Source of the DNA: Pseudomonas sp. PB101 | Lineage (GTDB): Bacteria; Pseudomonadota; Gammaproteobacteria; Pseudomonadales; Pseudomonadaceae | Direction: 5' to 3' | Assembly (NCBI RefSeq): GCF_009764265.1 | Contig: NZ_RWIR01000004.1 | Location: 1-64,000 of the forward strand | Length of the DNA stretch: 64,000 nucleotides | Shown here: positions 18,282-26,442 of the stretch, in pieces | How positions within the stretch are numbered: the first letter of the stretch is position 1 | Layout of the letters: every line of letters starts with the position of its first letter | Program-made: the position numbers and the translations under genes | The notes under the pieces: model-generated | What the model saw: the letters and a program-made list of their open reading frames with translations, nothing else | Databases searched by the model: none | What the model was told of the DNA's origin: nothing

Positions 18282-18805
18282 CAATGTTCTCCTCGGTTGG
18301 GGGTGGGCACCGTGTGCAACGGTGGATACTCGGCCAGTTTCGCCCGCGCCGCGGCCAGGCGGCTCATGACCGTGCCGATGGGCACTTGCAGCACGTCGGC
18401 GACTTCGCGGTAGGACAAGCCTTCGACGTAGGCGAGAAACACCGTTTCGCGCTGGGCCTCGGGCAATGCATCGACACGGCGGATGACCTGTGCCGCCAAT
18501 ACGTGGGTCTGCGCCACGGACTCCCCATCGAACGACAAGGCCTGATCGGCATCCACCTGGCCCTGACCCTGACGCACCCGCTGGGCGCGGACTTCGTTGA
18601 GCCAGATCGAATGCAGAATGCTCAGCAGCCAGCGGTCCATGCGCGTCCCCGGCACATACTGTGCGGCCCGCTCCAGCGCCCGCACACAGGTCGCCTGCAC
18701 TAGGTCATCGGCGATATGCCGTTGTCGGGACAACAGCAGGCCGTAGCGCCATAAACGCGCCAGATGCTGGTTCAGTTCCGTTCGTATTGCCTGATCGCTG
18801 GCGAT
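18281..18805 (-). CDS. ECF RNA polymerase sigma factor with apparent ATC start
   Basis: Sigma-70 ECF factor. Region 2 (LWRYGLLLSRQRHIADDLVQ and WLLSILHSIWLNEVRAQR) and region 4 (LPEAQRETVFLAYVEGLSY, then EVADVLQVPIGTVMSRL) are clear. The only standard in-frame start, TTG at 18733, would remove the first helix of region 2. The frame is open back to the upstream TGA at 18830-18832 with no ATG, GTG or TTG before 18733. An ATC at 18805 lies 5 nt after a perfect GGAGG and would give a normal-length N-terminus (174 residues). I annotate that start as the best reading; the conservative alternative is 18281-18733. It is coupled to the anti-sigma gene. Confidence 0.8.
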   Translation of the reverse strand: MASDQAIRTELNQHLARLWRYGLLLSRQRHIADDLVQATCVRALERAAQYVPGTRMDRWLLSILHSIWLNEVRAQRVRQGQGQVDADQALSFDGESVAQTHVLAAQVIRRVDALPEAQRETVFLAYVEGLSYREVADVLQVPIGTVMSRLAAARAKLAEYPPLHTVPTPNRGEH

Positions 18806-18829
18806 GGCGACCTCCGTCCGCTCGGGTTG

Positions 18830-19372
18830 TCAGGTTTTCGATGAACCGTCGATGGCTTCGGCCAGGTCCTGGTACTCCTCGCACCGGGTGTTGCCGCAGA
18901 TGGCCTTGATCTGCTGCAGTTGCTCCTGTGCAAGGTCCAGCCGGCCTTTGATCACATAGGCCTCGCCAAGGTACTCGCGGACTTGCGCGTACTGCGGGTC
19001 GAGCTTCACCGATTGCAGGTAATAACCGATGCCTTCGTCGGTACGCCCCAGTTTACGCGTGGCGTAGCCGCGATAGTTCAGCGCTTTTGCGGTATTTGGC
19101 TGTTTCAGCGTGTCGAGCAGGGCCAGGGCTTCTTCATAACGCCCGTCCTTGGCCAGTCGATAGGCGTAGTTCGTGCGGTCTTCGTCGGGCACCAGGTTGC
19201 TGGTCTGCTTGACGCAGCGCTGCGATCGGGTATCGAGCACCTGGCCTTTGGGGCAATTGGGCTTGGCGGGCGCCTCGTCGTCGCCGCCACCGCCGTTGGC
19301 CAGGGCCAGGGAGCCGGACAACGCAACGGTCAGCAAAAGCGGGGTCATCAGAGCTGCAAAACGAATATTCAT
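18830..19372 (-). CDS. Secreted TPR-repeat protein
   Basis: 180-residue protein with a signal peptide (hydrophobic stretch about residues 8-25, likely cleavage after SLALA or ALANG) and tetratricopeptide-like helices around NYAYRLAKDGRYEEALALLD, ALNYRGYATRKLGRTDEGIG and YLGEAYVIKGRLDLAQEQL. The second ATG (19372) has GGAG at 8 nt and is preferred over the one at 19378. It likely acts in the periplasm as a protein-binding scaffold. It sits immediately upstream of the sigma/anti-sigma pair on the same strand and may be in the same transcription unit, which suggests a shared envelope role. Confidence 0.82.
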   Translation of the reverse strand: MNIRFAALMTPLLLTVALSGSLALANGGGGDDEAPAKPNCPKGQVLDTRSQRCVKQTSNLVPDEDRTNYAYRLAKDGRYEEALALLDTLKQPNTAKALNYRGYATRKLGRTDEGIGYYLQSVKLDPQYAQVREYLGEAYVIKGRLDLAQEQLQQIKAICGNTRCEEYQDLAEAIDGSSKT

Positions 19373-19483
19373 GGGCATTGCTCCACAGGTTGATGCGTTT
19401 CAGATCAGGTCGCGCCCCGTCGGATGCAGCGCAAGGTTGATGTGATGAGAACACCTCAGCATGAACAATTATTCGTTGGAGTC

Positions 19484-20437
19484 TCAACCCAGCAAACGAA
19501 TCGGAGCCCCTGCCGACCAGGCCTGGATGTCCTCGATCATTTGCGAGAAAAACAGTTGGTAGTTCTGTTGGCTCACGTACCCGACATGGGGCGTGGCCAG
19601 CACGTTGTCCAGGGTCCGGAACGGATGGTGGGCGGGCAGCGGCTCATGCTCGAAGACGTCCAGGGCGGCACCGGCCAGCCGTTGTTTCTGCAGCGCCTTG
19701 ATCAACGCCGCTTCATCGACAATCGGCCCGCGAGCGGTGTTGACCAGCAGGGCCGTGGGTTTCATCCAGCCCAGTGCCTGGGTATCCACCATGCCGCGAC
19801 TGCGTTCACTGAGCACCAGGTGCACCGACAACACGTCGGCCTGCTCGAACAGTTCCTGCTTGCTGACATGGGTCACGCCGGCTTGCGCCGCACGCTCGGC
19901 GGTGAGGTTTTCACTCCAGGCGATGACACGCATGCCGAACACCTGACCGAACTGCGCGACGCGCTGGCCGATGCTGCCAAGGCCGAGGATAGCCAGCGTC
20001 TTGCCGTGCAGGTCGCCACCCAGGCCTTGTTGCCACTGGCCGGCACGCAAGGCATTGGCTTCGGATACCAGATTGCGGGTGGCGGCCATGATCAGCGCCC
20101 AGGTCAGTTCCGGCGCGGCGTGTTTGTAGCTGTCGCTGCCGCTGACCTGAATGCCCAGTGCGGCGGCGGCTTTCAGGTCGAGGGCAGCGTTGCGCATGCC
20201 GCCGGTCACCAGTAGCTTGAGCCTGGGCAGGCGACGCAACAGGTCTTCATCGAAACGGGTGCGCTCGCGCATCACGCAGATCACTTCAAAACCGGCCAGG
20301 CGCTCGGCCAGTGTCGCGTTGTCGGCGGGGTAGTCATGGAGAAAACTCACCTGGCCGACGCTGTCCAGCGCCGACCAGTCCACCACATCCCGCGCCACGT
20401 CCTGCCAATCATCAAGCACTGCAATCTGCACAGGCAT
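19484..20437 (-). CDS. D-2-hydroxyacid dehydrogenase family protein
   Basis: 317-residue NAD(P)-dependent dehydrogenase of the D-isomer-specific 2-hydroxyacid family. It contains the dinucleotide motif ILGLGSIGQRVA, the substrate and catalytic segment NTARGPIVDEAAL with its Arg, the catalytic Glu in DVFEHEPLP and the catalytic His in ATPHVGYVS. It lies 13 bp downstream of a secreted alpha/beta hydrolase gene on the same strand, so they probably form an operon. The substrate is unknown, though this subfamily resembles phosphoglycerate or hydroxypyruvate reductases. Confidence 0.9.
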   Translation of the reverse strand: MPVQIAVLDDWQDVARDVVDWSALDSVGQVSFLHDYPADNATLAERLAGFEVICVMRERTRFDEDLLRRLPRLKLLVTGGMRNAALDLKAAAALGIQVSGSDSYKHAAPELTWALIMAATRNLVSEANALRAGQWQQGLGGDLHGKTLAILGLGSIGQRVAQFGQVFGMRVIAWSENLTAERAAQAGVTHVSKQELFEQADVLSVHLVLSERSRGMVDTQALGWMKPTALLVNTARGPIVDEAALIKALQKQRLAGAALDVFEHEPLPAHHPFRTLDNVLATPHVGYVSQQNYQLFFSQMIEDIQAWSAGAPIRLLG

Positions 20438-20450
20438 CAGCTTTTCCTCT

Positions 20451-21476
20451 TCAACGCACGGGGTTGGTCTTGTTCAGCCAGGCGAGCAGCGCCTGGTGGA
20501 ATCGTGCCGGTTCTTCCATCTGCGGCGCGTGGCCCAAGCCGGGGAATTCGACCAGCGTGGACTGGGGAATCAGCTTGGCCACTTGTTTGCCGAGGACGTC
20601 GTAGTGCCCGATCTTCGCCTTGACCCCGGGAGGGGCGATGTCACTGCCGATGGCGGTGGTATCGGACGTACCGATCAACAGCAGGGTCGGCACTTTCAGG
20701 TCCTTGAATTCGTAGTACACCGGCTGGGTGAAGATCATGTCGTAGATCAGCGCCGAGTTCCAGGCGACTTGCGTATGTCCCGGGCCCTTGTTCAAGCCGG
20801 CGAGCATGTCGACCCAGCGATCGAATTCCGGTTTCCAGCGACCGCCGTAATAGGTGCTGCGTTCATAGTTGCGGATACCCTCGGCGCTGAGCTTGAGTTC
20901 GCGCTCGTACCATTGATCGACCGTGCGATAGGGCACGCCGAGGGCTTTCCAGTCTTCCAGGCCGATGGGGTTGACCAGTGCCAGTTGCTCGACCTGTTCG
21001 GGGAATTGCAAGGCATAGCGCGTGGCGAGCATGCCGCCGGTGGAATGCCCCAGCAGGGTGGCTTTCTGGATGCCCAGCGCCTTGAGCAATTGCTGGGTGT
21101 TCGTCGCCAGTTGCTGGAAGCTGTACTGATAGTGCGCCGGTTTGCTGGAGGTGCAGAAGCCGATCTGGTCCGGGGCGATGACCCGGTAGCCGGCATCGCT
21201 CAGGGCTTTGATCGAGGTGTCCCAGGTGGCGCCGCAGAAATTCTTGCCGTGCATCAGCACCACGCTGCGGCCATTGGCCTTGCCGTGGGCAGCGACGTCC
21301 ATGTAACCCATTTGCAGGGATTGGCCCTGGGATTCAAAGGCGAAGTGCTTGAGCGTGTACGGATAATCGAAGCCCTGGAGTTCGGGGCCGTATTGCGGTC
21401 CTTCGGCGAGGGCGATGGCAGGCAGTACAGCGCTCAGCAGCAGAGCGGGTAACCAGCGGGAAAAGGGACGCGACAT
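20451..21476 (-). CDS. Secreted alpha/beta hydrolase
   Basis: 341-residue hydrolase with a signal peptide (residues 1-24, ending in AIALA). The nucleophile elbow GHSTGG places the catalytic serine at S145; LLIGTSDTTA carries the probable acid residue and GLGHAPQ the histidine. The oxyanion segment is LMHGKNFCGATW. The product is thus probably periplasmic. It precedes a hydroxyacid dehydrogenase gene by 13 bp, suggesting ester or lactone hydrolysis followed by oxidoreduction, which is inference. Substrate not identifiable. Confidence 0.88.
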   Translation of the reverse strand: MSRPFSRWLPALLLSAVLPAIALAEGPQYGPELQGFDYPYTLKHFAFESQGQSLQMGYMDVAAHGKANGRSVVLMHGKNFCGATWDTSIKALSDAGYRVIAPDQIGFCTSSKPAHYQYSFQQLATNTQQLLKALGIQKATLLGHSTGGMLATRYALQFPEQVEQLALVNPIGLEDWKALGVPYRTVDQWYERELKLSAEGIRNYERSTYYGGRWKPEFDRWVDMLAGLNKGPGHTQVAWNSALIYDMIFTQPVYYEFKDLKVPTLLLIGTSDTTAIGSDIAPPGVKAKIGHYDVLGKQVAKLIPQSTLVEFPGLGHAPQMEEPARFHQALLAWLNKTNPVR

Positions 21477-21561
21477 GGGACGGCTCCATGGAAAATCCGC
21501 CCATGCTGGGTCGGTTCGATTAGGGCGGCATTAAACACAGGCAATCATCGCCCTGGATGGT

Positions 21562-21996
21562 TCAACCCATCCAGCCCAAAGTCGCCATGGCCAGCACGCC
21601 GTAGCGGGCACCTTTGGCCAGGGTGACGATCAGTAGGAAGCGCCCCAGCGGCTCGCGCATGACCCCGGCGACCAGCGTCAGGGGATCGCCGATCACCGGC
21701 AGCCAACTGAGCAGCAAGGACCAATGGCCGTAGCGCTGGTAATGCAACCGGGCTTTTTCCAGGTGCCGGGGGCTCACCGGAAACCAGCGCCGGTCGCGGA
21801 ACCGTTCGATCCCGCGCCCCAGCCACCAGTTAAGCAGCGAGCCCAGAACGTTGCCCAGGGTTGCCACTGCCAGCAATGCCCACAGCCAGTAGCGGTCGCT
21901 GAGCAGCAGGCCGACCAGCACGGCTTCGGATTGCAGCGGCAACAGCGTGGCGGCACCGAATGCCGCGAAAAACAGTCCGAAGTACGCGCCGGACAT
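21562..21996 (-). CDS. YqaA-family (SNARE-associated/DedA-related) membrane protein
   Basis: 144-residue inner-membrane protein. It has the DedA/YqaA pattern: an N-terminal re-entrant stretch FGAATLLPLQSEAVLVGLLL, then GNVLGSLLNWWLGR, then LLLSWLPVIGDPLTLVAGVM. The ATG overlaps the upstream stop as TGATG, so it is translationally coupled to the DUF411 gene. A TTG one codon earlier is less likely. The family may take part in membrane or envelope homeostasis, but the exact role is unknown. Confidence 0.87.
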   Translation of the reverse strand: MSGAYFGLFFAAFGAATLLPLQSEAVLVGLLLSDRYWLWALLAVATLGNVLGSLLNWWLGRGIERFRDRRWFPVSPRHLEKARLHYQRYGHWSLLLSWLPVIGDPLTLVAGVMREPLGRFLLIVTLAKGARYGVLAMATLGWMG

Positions 21997-22442
21997 CAAT
22001 GGGCGGGGTAGTCCGCAACCACCACGTCGGTGCCGTCCTTTTTCAGGCCGATGACCTGATAGGCATCGCTCATGCCGTCCATTTCCATGCCGGGCGAGCC
22101 CATGGGCATGCCGGGGGCGGCGACGCCCAGCAGATCGTCGCGCTTGCTCAGGGCCAGGACCTGGTCGGCCGGGACATGGCCTTCAACGAACTTGCCGTTG
22201 ATCAACGCGGTGTGGCACGACGCCAGGCGCGGCGGCACGCCGTGTTGTTGCTTGAACTCGCTCATGTTGGCTTCGACGTGGTCCTCGACCTTGAAGCCGT
22301 TGGCCTCAAGGTGGGTGATCCATTTTTTGCAGCAACCACAATTGGCGTCGCGGTGGACTTCAATCGGGATCAGGTCGGCGGCCTGGGCCAGGGAGGACAG
22401 CAGCAGGGCGCTCAGGGCGATCAGGCGCAGAGGGTTTCGCAT
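21996..22442 (-). CDS. DUF411 periplasmic metal-binding protein
   Basis: 148-residue protein with a signal peptide (MRNPLRLIALSALLL to about SLAQA). The core has DANCGCCKKW near residue 33, CHTALINGKFVEGHVP in the middle and a methionine-rich tail (PGMPMGSPGMEMDGM). Together the paired cysteines and methionines suggest binding of copper or a similar soft metal, as proposed for DUF411 proteins, which often occur with copper-resistance genes. No other copper gene is nearby. It is coupled to the YqaA gene. Confidence 0.88.
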   Translation of the reverse strand: MRNPLRLIALSALLLSSLAQAADLIPIEVHRDANCGCCKKWITHLEANGFKVEDHVEANMSEFKQQHGVPPRLASCHTALINGKFVEGHVPADQVLALSKRDDLLGVAAPGMPMGSPGMEMDGMSDAYQVIGLKKDGTDVVVADYPAH

Positions 22443-22716
22443 GGGGTTCGTCTCGGCTAACGGGCAAAAAAATGCATTCTGACCATTTTATCCGGTCAGG
22501 CATTCAAGGAGTGTTTCCAAGTACTACAAAGATTCGCCTTTCGATGATGCGGGATGAATGCTGTCAGGCAGATGAGAGACACATTACAAAATCGTCAGGT
22601 TGAAACGCCGAGAGTAAGTAGCGGTGTTGGTACAAGCCAACTAGTCGCTATGTGCGAAAAGTCAGAAAGGCAATTCTTTGAGGCGCCAAGCCCCCAATAA
22701 ACAGTAAGCTTACAGT

Positions 22717-22941
22717 ATGTATCTTGGCATCAAGGACCCTGACGCGAAGTTCAATGCGCTGGAATACTTCGCGTCGCAACTGGACAATATCCAGAGCAAC
22801 AATCTTAAGGGAAACAAGTACGCCAATTACTTGATTCCCGAGTTCAAGAAAGCGATCTACGTCCTGTAAAACCTGGAAACCTACGGCAAGAGCAACGGCC
22901 CCATGGCGAGGCCAGGCAGCAGTCTCTCGGCCAAGGCCTGA
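22717..22941 (+). pseudogene. Small ORF of unknown family broken by an in-frame TAA
   Basis: The frame from ATG 22717 reads 50 codons beginning MYLGIKDPDAKFNALEYF, meets TAA at 22867-22869, and continues in the same frame for 23 codons (starting NLETYGKSNG) to TGA at 22939-22941. The residues are plausible on both sides of the stop, as if one codon had mutated. No good ribosome site is visible. It lies in an AT-richer 540-bp gap, which otherwise holds only the hairpin at 22953 and nothing recognisable from 22443 to 22716. It may be the tail of a lost larger gene. Confidence 0.4.
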
Positions 22942-22952
22942 CGCGGTGTTGC

Positions 22953-22982
22953 CCGGCCCGCCCGGTTCGTCCGGCGGGCCGG
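22953..22982 (-). terminator. Strong GC hairpin after the aldo/keto reductase gene
   Basis: CCGGCCCGCC and GGCGGGCCGG form a perfect 10-bp stem around a 10-base loop, 7 bp beyond the stop of the minus-strand reductase gene. There is no clear T run, so the assignment as terminator is tentative. Confidence 0.5.
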
Positions 22983-22988
22983 CGACCC

Positions 22989-23984
22989 TCAGCGGTCGAG
23001 CAGTTTCATGACTTCTTCCGGATAACGCAGGCCAGCGGTGGCATGTGGCGCAAAGATCGTCTCCAGCGCCTGCAGTTCCTCAGCGTTCAGCTTCACCTGC
23101 AGAGCGGCCACGTTTTCCTCCAGGTATTGGCGTTGCTTGGTGCCCGGAATCGGAATCAGGTAATCACCCTGAGCCAGTACCCACGCCAGCGCCAGTTGCC
23201 CGGCGGTCACGCCTTTCTCTGCCGCGAGCGCCTGGACGTGCTGCACCAGCAGCAGGTTTTTCGCGAAGTTTTCGCCCTGGAAACGCGGGCTGAAACGGCG
23301 ATAGTCGTCTGCCGCGAAGTCATCCGGACTTTTCAACGCACCGGTCAGAAAGCCCCGGCCCAACGGGCTGTAAGGTACAAAGGCGACGCCCAGACGCTGG
23401 CAGGCCGCCAGGCAACCGTTTTCTTCCTGATCACGGCTCCACAACGAATACTCACTTTGCAGCGCGCTGATCGGGTGAACCTTGTGCGCGCGTTCCAGGG
23501 TCGCCACCGAGGCCTCGCTCAGTCCCAGGTAACGCACCTTGCCGGCACTGACCAGTTCGGCCATGGCGCCAACGGTTTCTTCGATGGCCACCTGCGGGTC
23601 GATGCGGTGCTGGTAGTACAGGTCGAGGGTGTCCACGCCGAGGCGTTTCAAGCTGCCGTCGATGGACTGGCGAATGTATTCCGGTCGTCCGTTCACGCCC
23701 CTGGCGCCAGGATTTTCCGGGTCGCGGACGATGCCGAACTTGCTGGCCAGGAACACCTGGTCGCGCTTGCCGGCAATGGCCTTGCCGATCAGTTCTTCAT
23801 TGGTGTGCGGGCCGTACATGTCGGCGGTATCGAGAAAATTGACCCCCAGTTCCAGCGCGCGATGCAGGGTGGCCGTGGCTTCGCGGGTATCGGTGCCGGT
23901 GGTGTAGAAGTCGGTCATGCCCATGCAGCCCAGGCCGATGGCCGACACCAGCGGACCGTTTTTTCCCAGTTGACGTGTGTGCAT
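22989..23984 (-). CDS. Aldo/keto reductase
   Basis: 331-residue NADPH-dependent reductase of the AKR superfamily. The catalytic residues are visible: D and Y in [16 protein letters not shown] in FLASKFG and H in YYQHRID. The C-terminal cofactor segment [15 protein letters not shown] is intact. The ATG at 23984 has GGGAG 8 nt upstream; the longer frame to 24062 runs into the intergenic region. It is divergent from a LysR gene, its probable regulator. The pattern is that of AKR13-like enzymes; the substrate is unknown. Confidence 0.92.
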   Translation of the reverse strand: MHTRQLGKNGPLVSAIGLGCMGMTDFYTTGTDTREATATLHRALELGVNFLDTADMYGPHTNEELIGKAIAGKRDQVFLASKFGIVRDPENPGARGVNGRPEYIRQSIDGSLKRLGVDTLDLYYQHRIDPQVAIEETVGAMAELVSAGKVRYLGLSEASVATLERAHKVHPISALQSEYSLWSRDQEENGCLAACQRLGVAFVPYSPLGRGFLTGALKSPDDFAADDYRRFSPRFQGENFAKNLLLVQHVQALAAEKGVTAGQLALAWVLAQGDYLIPIPGTKQRQYLEENVAALQVKLNAEELQALETIFAPHATAGLRYPEEVMKLLDR

Positions 23985-24101
23985 GAAATCAGCTCCCTGT
24001 GAAGTGAATGGCCATTGTTCGCCTCGACAGAAACAAGATAAACCGGCTAAAACCGCTATCACTATTCGTAAAATCTAAACAATCCATCGGTGGAACCAGC
24101 A

Positions 24102-25028
24102 ATGGACCGTTTCAACGCCATGCGCGTCTTTACCCGAGTCGTCGAGCTCGGCGGCTTTGCCAGGGCCGCCGACAGCCTGCAATTGCCCCGGGCCTCGGTC
24201 ACGACCCTGATCAAGCAATTGGAGGCGCATCTGGGGGTGCAACTGCTGCAACGCACCACGCGGCAGATCAGCCTGACGCTCGACGGCGCGGCTTATTACC
24301 CCCGTTGCGTGCGTTTGCTGGCGGACCTGGAAGAGACCGAAGCGGTCTTCAGTGCCGCACGCCACAATCCCAAAGGGCTGTTGCGCGTGGACATGCCGGC
24401 GGGCGTGGGGCGACTGGTGGTGATTCCGGCACTGCCACAATTTACCGCACGCTATCCGTTGATCGAACTGGAAATCGGCTTGAATGACCGTCCGGTGGAC
24501 CTGATTCGCGAAGGCGTCGACTGTGTGTTGCGCGGCGGCTCGCCGCTGGACGATTCACTGGTGGCACGGCCACTGGTGATGATGGATCAGGTGACCTGTG
24601 CCAGCCCCGGTTATCTGCAACGCCACGGCACGCCGAGTACCCTGGATGACTTGCGCGGGCACCGGATGGTCGAGTACTTCTCCGGCATCAGCGGCAAGCG
24701 TTTCGGGCTGGAGTTTGTCGTGGATGGCCAGGTGCAGGCGCTCGATTTGCCCAAGCAGGTGGCGGTCAACAGTGCCGATGGTTATCTGGCGGCGTGCGAG
24801 GCCGGGTATGGACTGGTGCAGACGCCGTACTATCACGTGGCGCGGCAACTGGAGGAGGGGCGTTTGTATGAAGTGCTGCCCCAAGTGCCGCCACCGGGCA
24901 TGCCGATGACGGCGCTTTATCCGCCGCACCGCCAGTTATCCCGGCGGGTGCGTGTGTTTGTCGATTGGCTGGTGGAGCTGTGTGCCCAGCCTGGCAATGA
25001 CTTTTACCGCAAGGATCGAGGACGTTGA
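24102..25028 (+). CDS. LysR-family transcriptional regulator
   Basis: 308-residue regulator. The N-terminal winged helix-turn-helix reads FTRVVELGGFARAADSLQLP, then RASVTTLIKQLEAHLGVQLL and RTTRQISLT. A LysR substrate-binding domain follows. The ATG at 24102 is chosen over a GTG at 24090 because GGTGGA lies at a suitable distance. It is divergent from the aldo/keto reductase gene with about 117 bp between starts, the classical arrangement for control of the neighbour. Belongs to the CrgA-like branch by appearance. Confidence 0.9.
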   Translation: MDRFNAMRVFTRVVELGGFARAADSLQLPRASVTTLIKQLEAHLGVQLLQRTTRQISLTLDGAAYYPRCVRLLADLEETEAVFSAARHNPKGLLRVDMPAGVGRLVVIPALPQFTARYPLIELEIGLNDRPVDLIREGVDCVLRGGSPLDDSLVARPLVMMDQVTCASPGYLQRHGTPSTLDDLRGHRMVEYFSGISGKRFGLEFVVDGQVQALDLPKQVAVNSADGYLAACEAGYGLVQTPYYHVARQLEEGRLYEVLPQVPPPGMPMTALYPPHRQLSRRVRVFVDWLVELCAQPGNDFYRKDRGR

Positions 25029-25035
25029 ACAGCCG

Positions 25036-25173
25036 TTAACGGTGTGGGTTGTAACCCGGTCCGCCATGGTCGTAGTAGTGATCGTGATGCCAACCCCCGT
25101 GCGGGAAAACAATGCAACCGCTCAGGGTCAGAATGGCCAGCAGGGGAATCAGCAGTGTGATTCGACGCAACAT
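25036..25173 (-). CDS. Small histidine-rich lipoprotein
   Basis: 45-residue ORF. Its ATG follows GAGGAG with 6-nt spacing. The N-terminus MLRRITLLIPLLAILTLSGC is a perfect lipoprotein signal with lipobox LSGC (Cys20), so the mature lipopeptide has about 26 residues rich in His, Gly, Tyr and Asp (WHHDHYYDHGG). The His cluster suggests metal binding, but no function is known. It is convergent with the LysR gene, stops 7 bp apart. Short lipoproteins of this type recur in Pseudomonas genomes. Confidence 0.75.
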   Translation of the reverse strand: MLRRITLLIPLLAILTLSGCIVFPHGGWHHDHYYDHGGPGYNPHR

Positions 25174-25329
25174 TTGAAACTCCTCATGGTTATCGCCGCA
25201 ATGAAGCTAAAACTCTTCATCGGCTGTAACATGAGACCCCGCTTGTAGCCCCTTATCCCCGAAACAGGGTAAGCGCTTGGCATGCATGTCGATACAAACC
25301 GGACACATTTTCAGATTCAGGAACCCGCA

Positions 25330-25518
25330 ATGACTCAGTCGCAACGTTTGAAATACTCGATTCTGATCTCCCTGATCGTACTGGGGATCATGTTTGGCCT
25401 TTCCTGGTTGCAGAACACGGGCGTCATCAGCGAAAAACTGTTCCAGTACATCGCCATTGGCGTGGCGGTGATCGTGGTCGTCGTCAATGGCGTGATGCGC
25501 CGCAAGGTCAAGCCCTGA
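25330..25518 (+). CDS. Small two-helix membrane protein
   Basis: 62-residue protein with two hydrophobic helices (about 10-28, ILISLIVLGIMFGLSWL, and 39-55, YIAIGVAVIVVVVNGV) and a basic C-terminus (MRRKVKP). AGGAA precedes the ATG at 25330. An upstream ATG at 25282 lacks a ribosome site. It is a predicted inner-membrane protein without recognised family. It converges with the Fur-like gene with stops touching. Confidence 0.72.
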   Translation: MTQSQRLKYSILISLIVLGIMFGLSWLQNTGVISEKLFQYIAIGVAVIVVVVNGVMRRKVKP

Positions 25519-25896
25519 TCAGTTGCTCAGGTCACGCAGTATCGCTGCAGCCTGGGGATGCAGGCTGTAGCTTTTGTCCGGGTTGAGGACAATCACGCCT
25601 TCGCTGCACAAGCGCTTGAGCACTTCACGCACGCTGAGAAAGGACAGGGGAATATCCAGGTCCAGCAATTGGCTGTGCACGCCGCGCACCCCGAGGCTGC
25701 GGTCGCTTTCGGCGGCCGTCAGCAAGGCATCGATGACTTTCAGGCGAATCAGACTGGTGCGCAGGCCATAGCTCTTGAGCAGGATTCTGATCCGCTCGTT
25801 GCCGTGGCGATCGCTACGCGGCTCGAATACGCCGACTCCCATGGAAGTACCCTTTGGCGCGTTGCTACCGTCCGTTGGCAGTTGCGAGTTGTACAT
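25519..25896 (-). CDS. Fur-like winged-helix regulator
   Basis: 125-residue protein. From about residue 35 the pattern RILLKSYGLRTSLIRLKVID, then GVRGVHSQLLDLDIPLSFLSVREVLKRL, resembles the Fur-family DNA-binding domain, in which the recognition helix follows a (D/H)ISLATVYR-like turn. The C-terminal metal-binding dimerisation domain of Fur is absent, so it would be a truncated Fur-like DNA-binding protein. A clear AAGGAG precedes the ATG. Its targets are unknown; the nearby pvdQ gene makes an iron link tempting but unproven. Confidence 0.65.
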   Translation of the reverse strand: MYNSQLPTDGSNAPKGTSMGVGVFEPRSDRHGNERIRILLKSYGLRTSLIRLKVIDALLTAAESDRSLGVRGVHSQLLDLDIPLSFLSVREVLKRLCSEGVIVLNPDKSYSLHPQAAAILRDLSN

Positions 25897-26084
25897 TGCA
25901 AAACTCCTTTTCAGAGCCTGATCAGGAAAAAGTTGGGCGCTCTTACAAGACTAGACGTATGAGCAGACCAAATCATGAAGGCTCGAATGTAGAAATTTTG
26001 TCGCCGTCATGTGATGAGCCTGTCAGTTCGCACTTCAACGTGCGCTAAACGCTAAATTGTGGTTCTTCACGCAATCCCGGAAAA

Positions 26085-26430
26085 CTGTAGGAGCCGGCTT
26101 GCTGGCGATGGACTCACGTGCGCCGCGTTTATCCTGGTTACACGCGTTATCGTTGACGACCATCGCTGGCAAGCCAGCTCCTACAAGAGACCGCGTGACC
26201 TCCACCTGTAGGAGCCGGCTTGCCGGCGATGGACTCGGGTGCGCCGCGTTTATCCTGGTTACACGCGTTATCGTTGACGACCATCGCTGGCAAGCCAGCT
26301 CCTACAAGAGATCGCGTGACCTCCACCTGTAGGAGCCGGCTTGCTGGCGATGGACTCGGGTGCGCCGCGTTTATCCTGGTTACACGCGTTATCGTTGACG
26401 ACCATCGCCAGCAAGCCGGCTCCTACAACC
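26085..26430. repeat. Tandem array of three 121-bp REP-pair units
   Basis: Three head-to-tail copies with exact 121-bp period start at 26085, 26206 and 26327 (the last is partial). Each has a REP arm (CTGTAGGAGCCGGCTTGC), a nearly invariant spacer containing GTGCGCCGCGTTTATCCTGG, an inverted arm (GCAAGCCAGCTCCTAC) and a linker ending in CGTGACCTCCAC. The array fills the gap between the Fur-like gene and pvdQ. Bases 25897-26084 hold no gene. Confidence 0.9.
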
Positions 26431-26442
26431 GGTGAAAGCCGC

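Noticed and set aside
22704..22713. GTAAGCTTAC palindrome as an operator
   Set aside because: Ten bases are too few to be significant alone, and the adjacent ORF is broken.
26085..26430. Regular repeats considered as a CRISPR array
   Set aside because: Units are 121 bp with palindromic REP arms and the supposed spacers are identical, unlike CRISPR; no cas gene is present.
26057..26435. ORFs translated across the REP array (91 and 71 codons)
   Set aside because: They only translate the tandem repeat, which explains their internal repetition.
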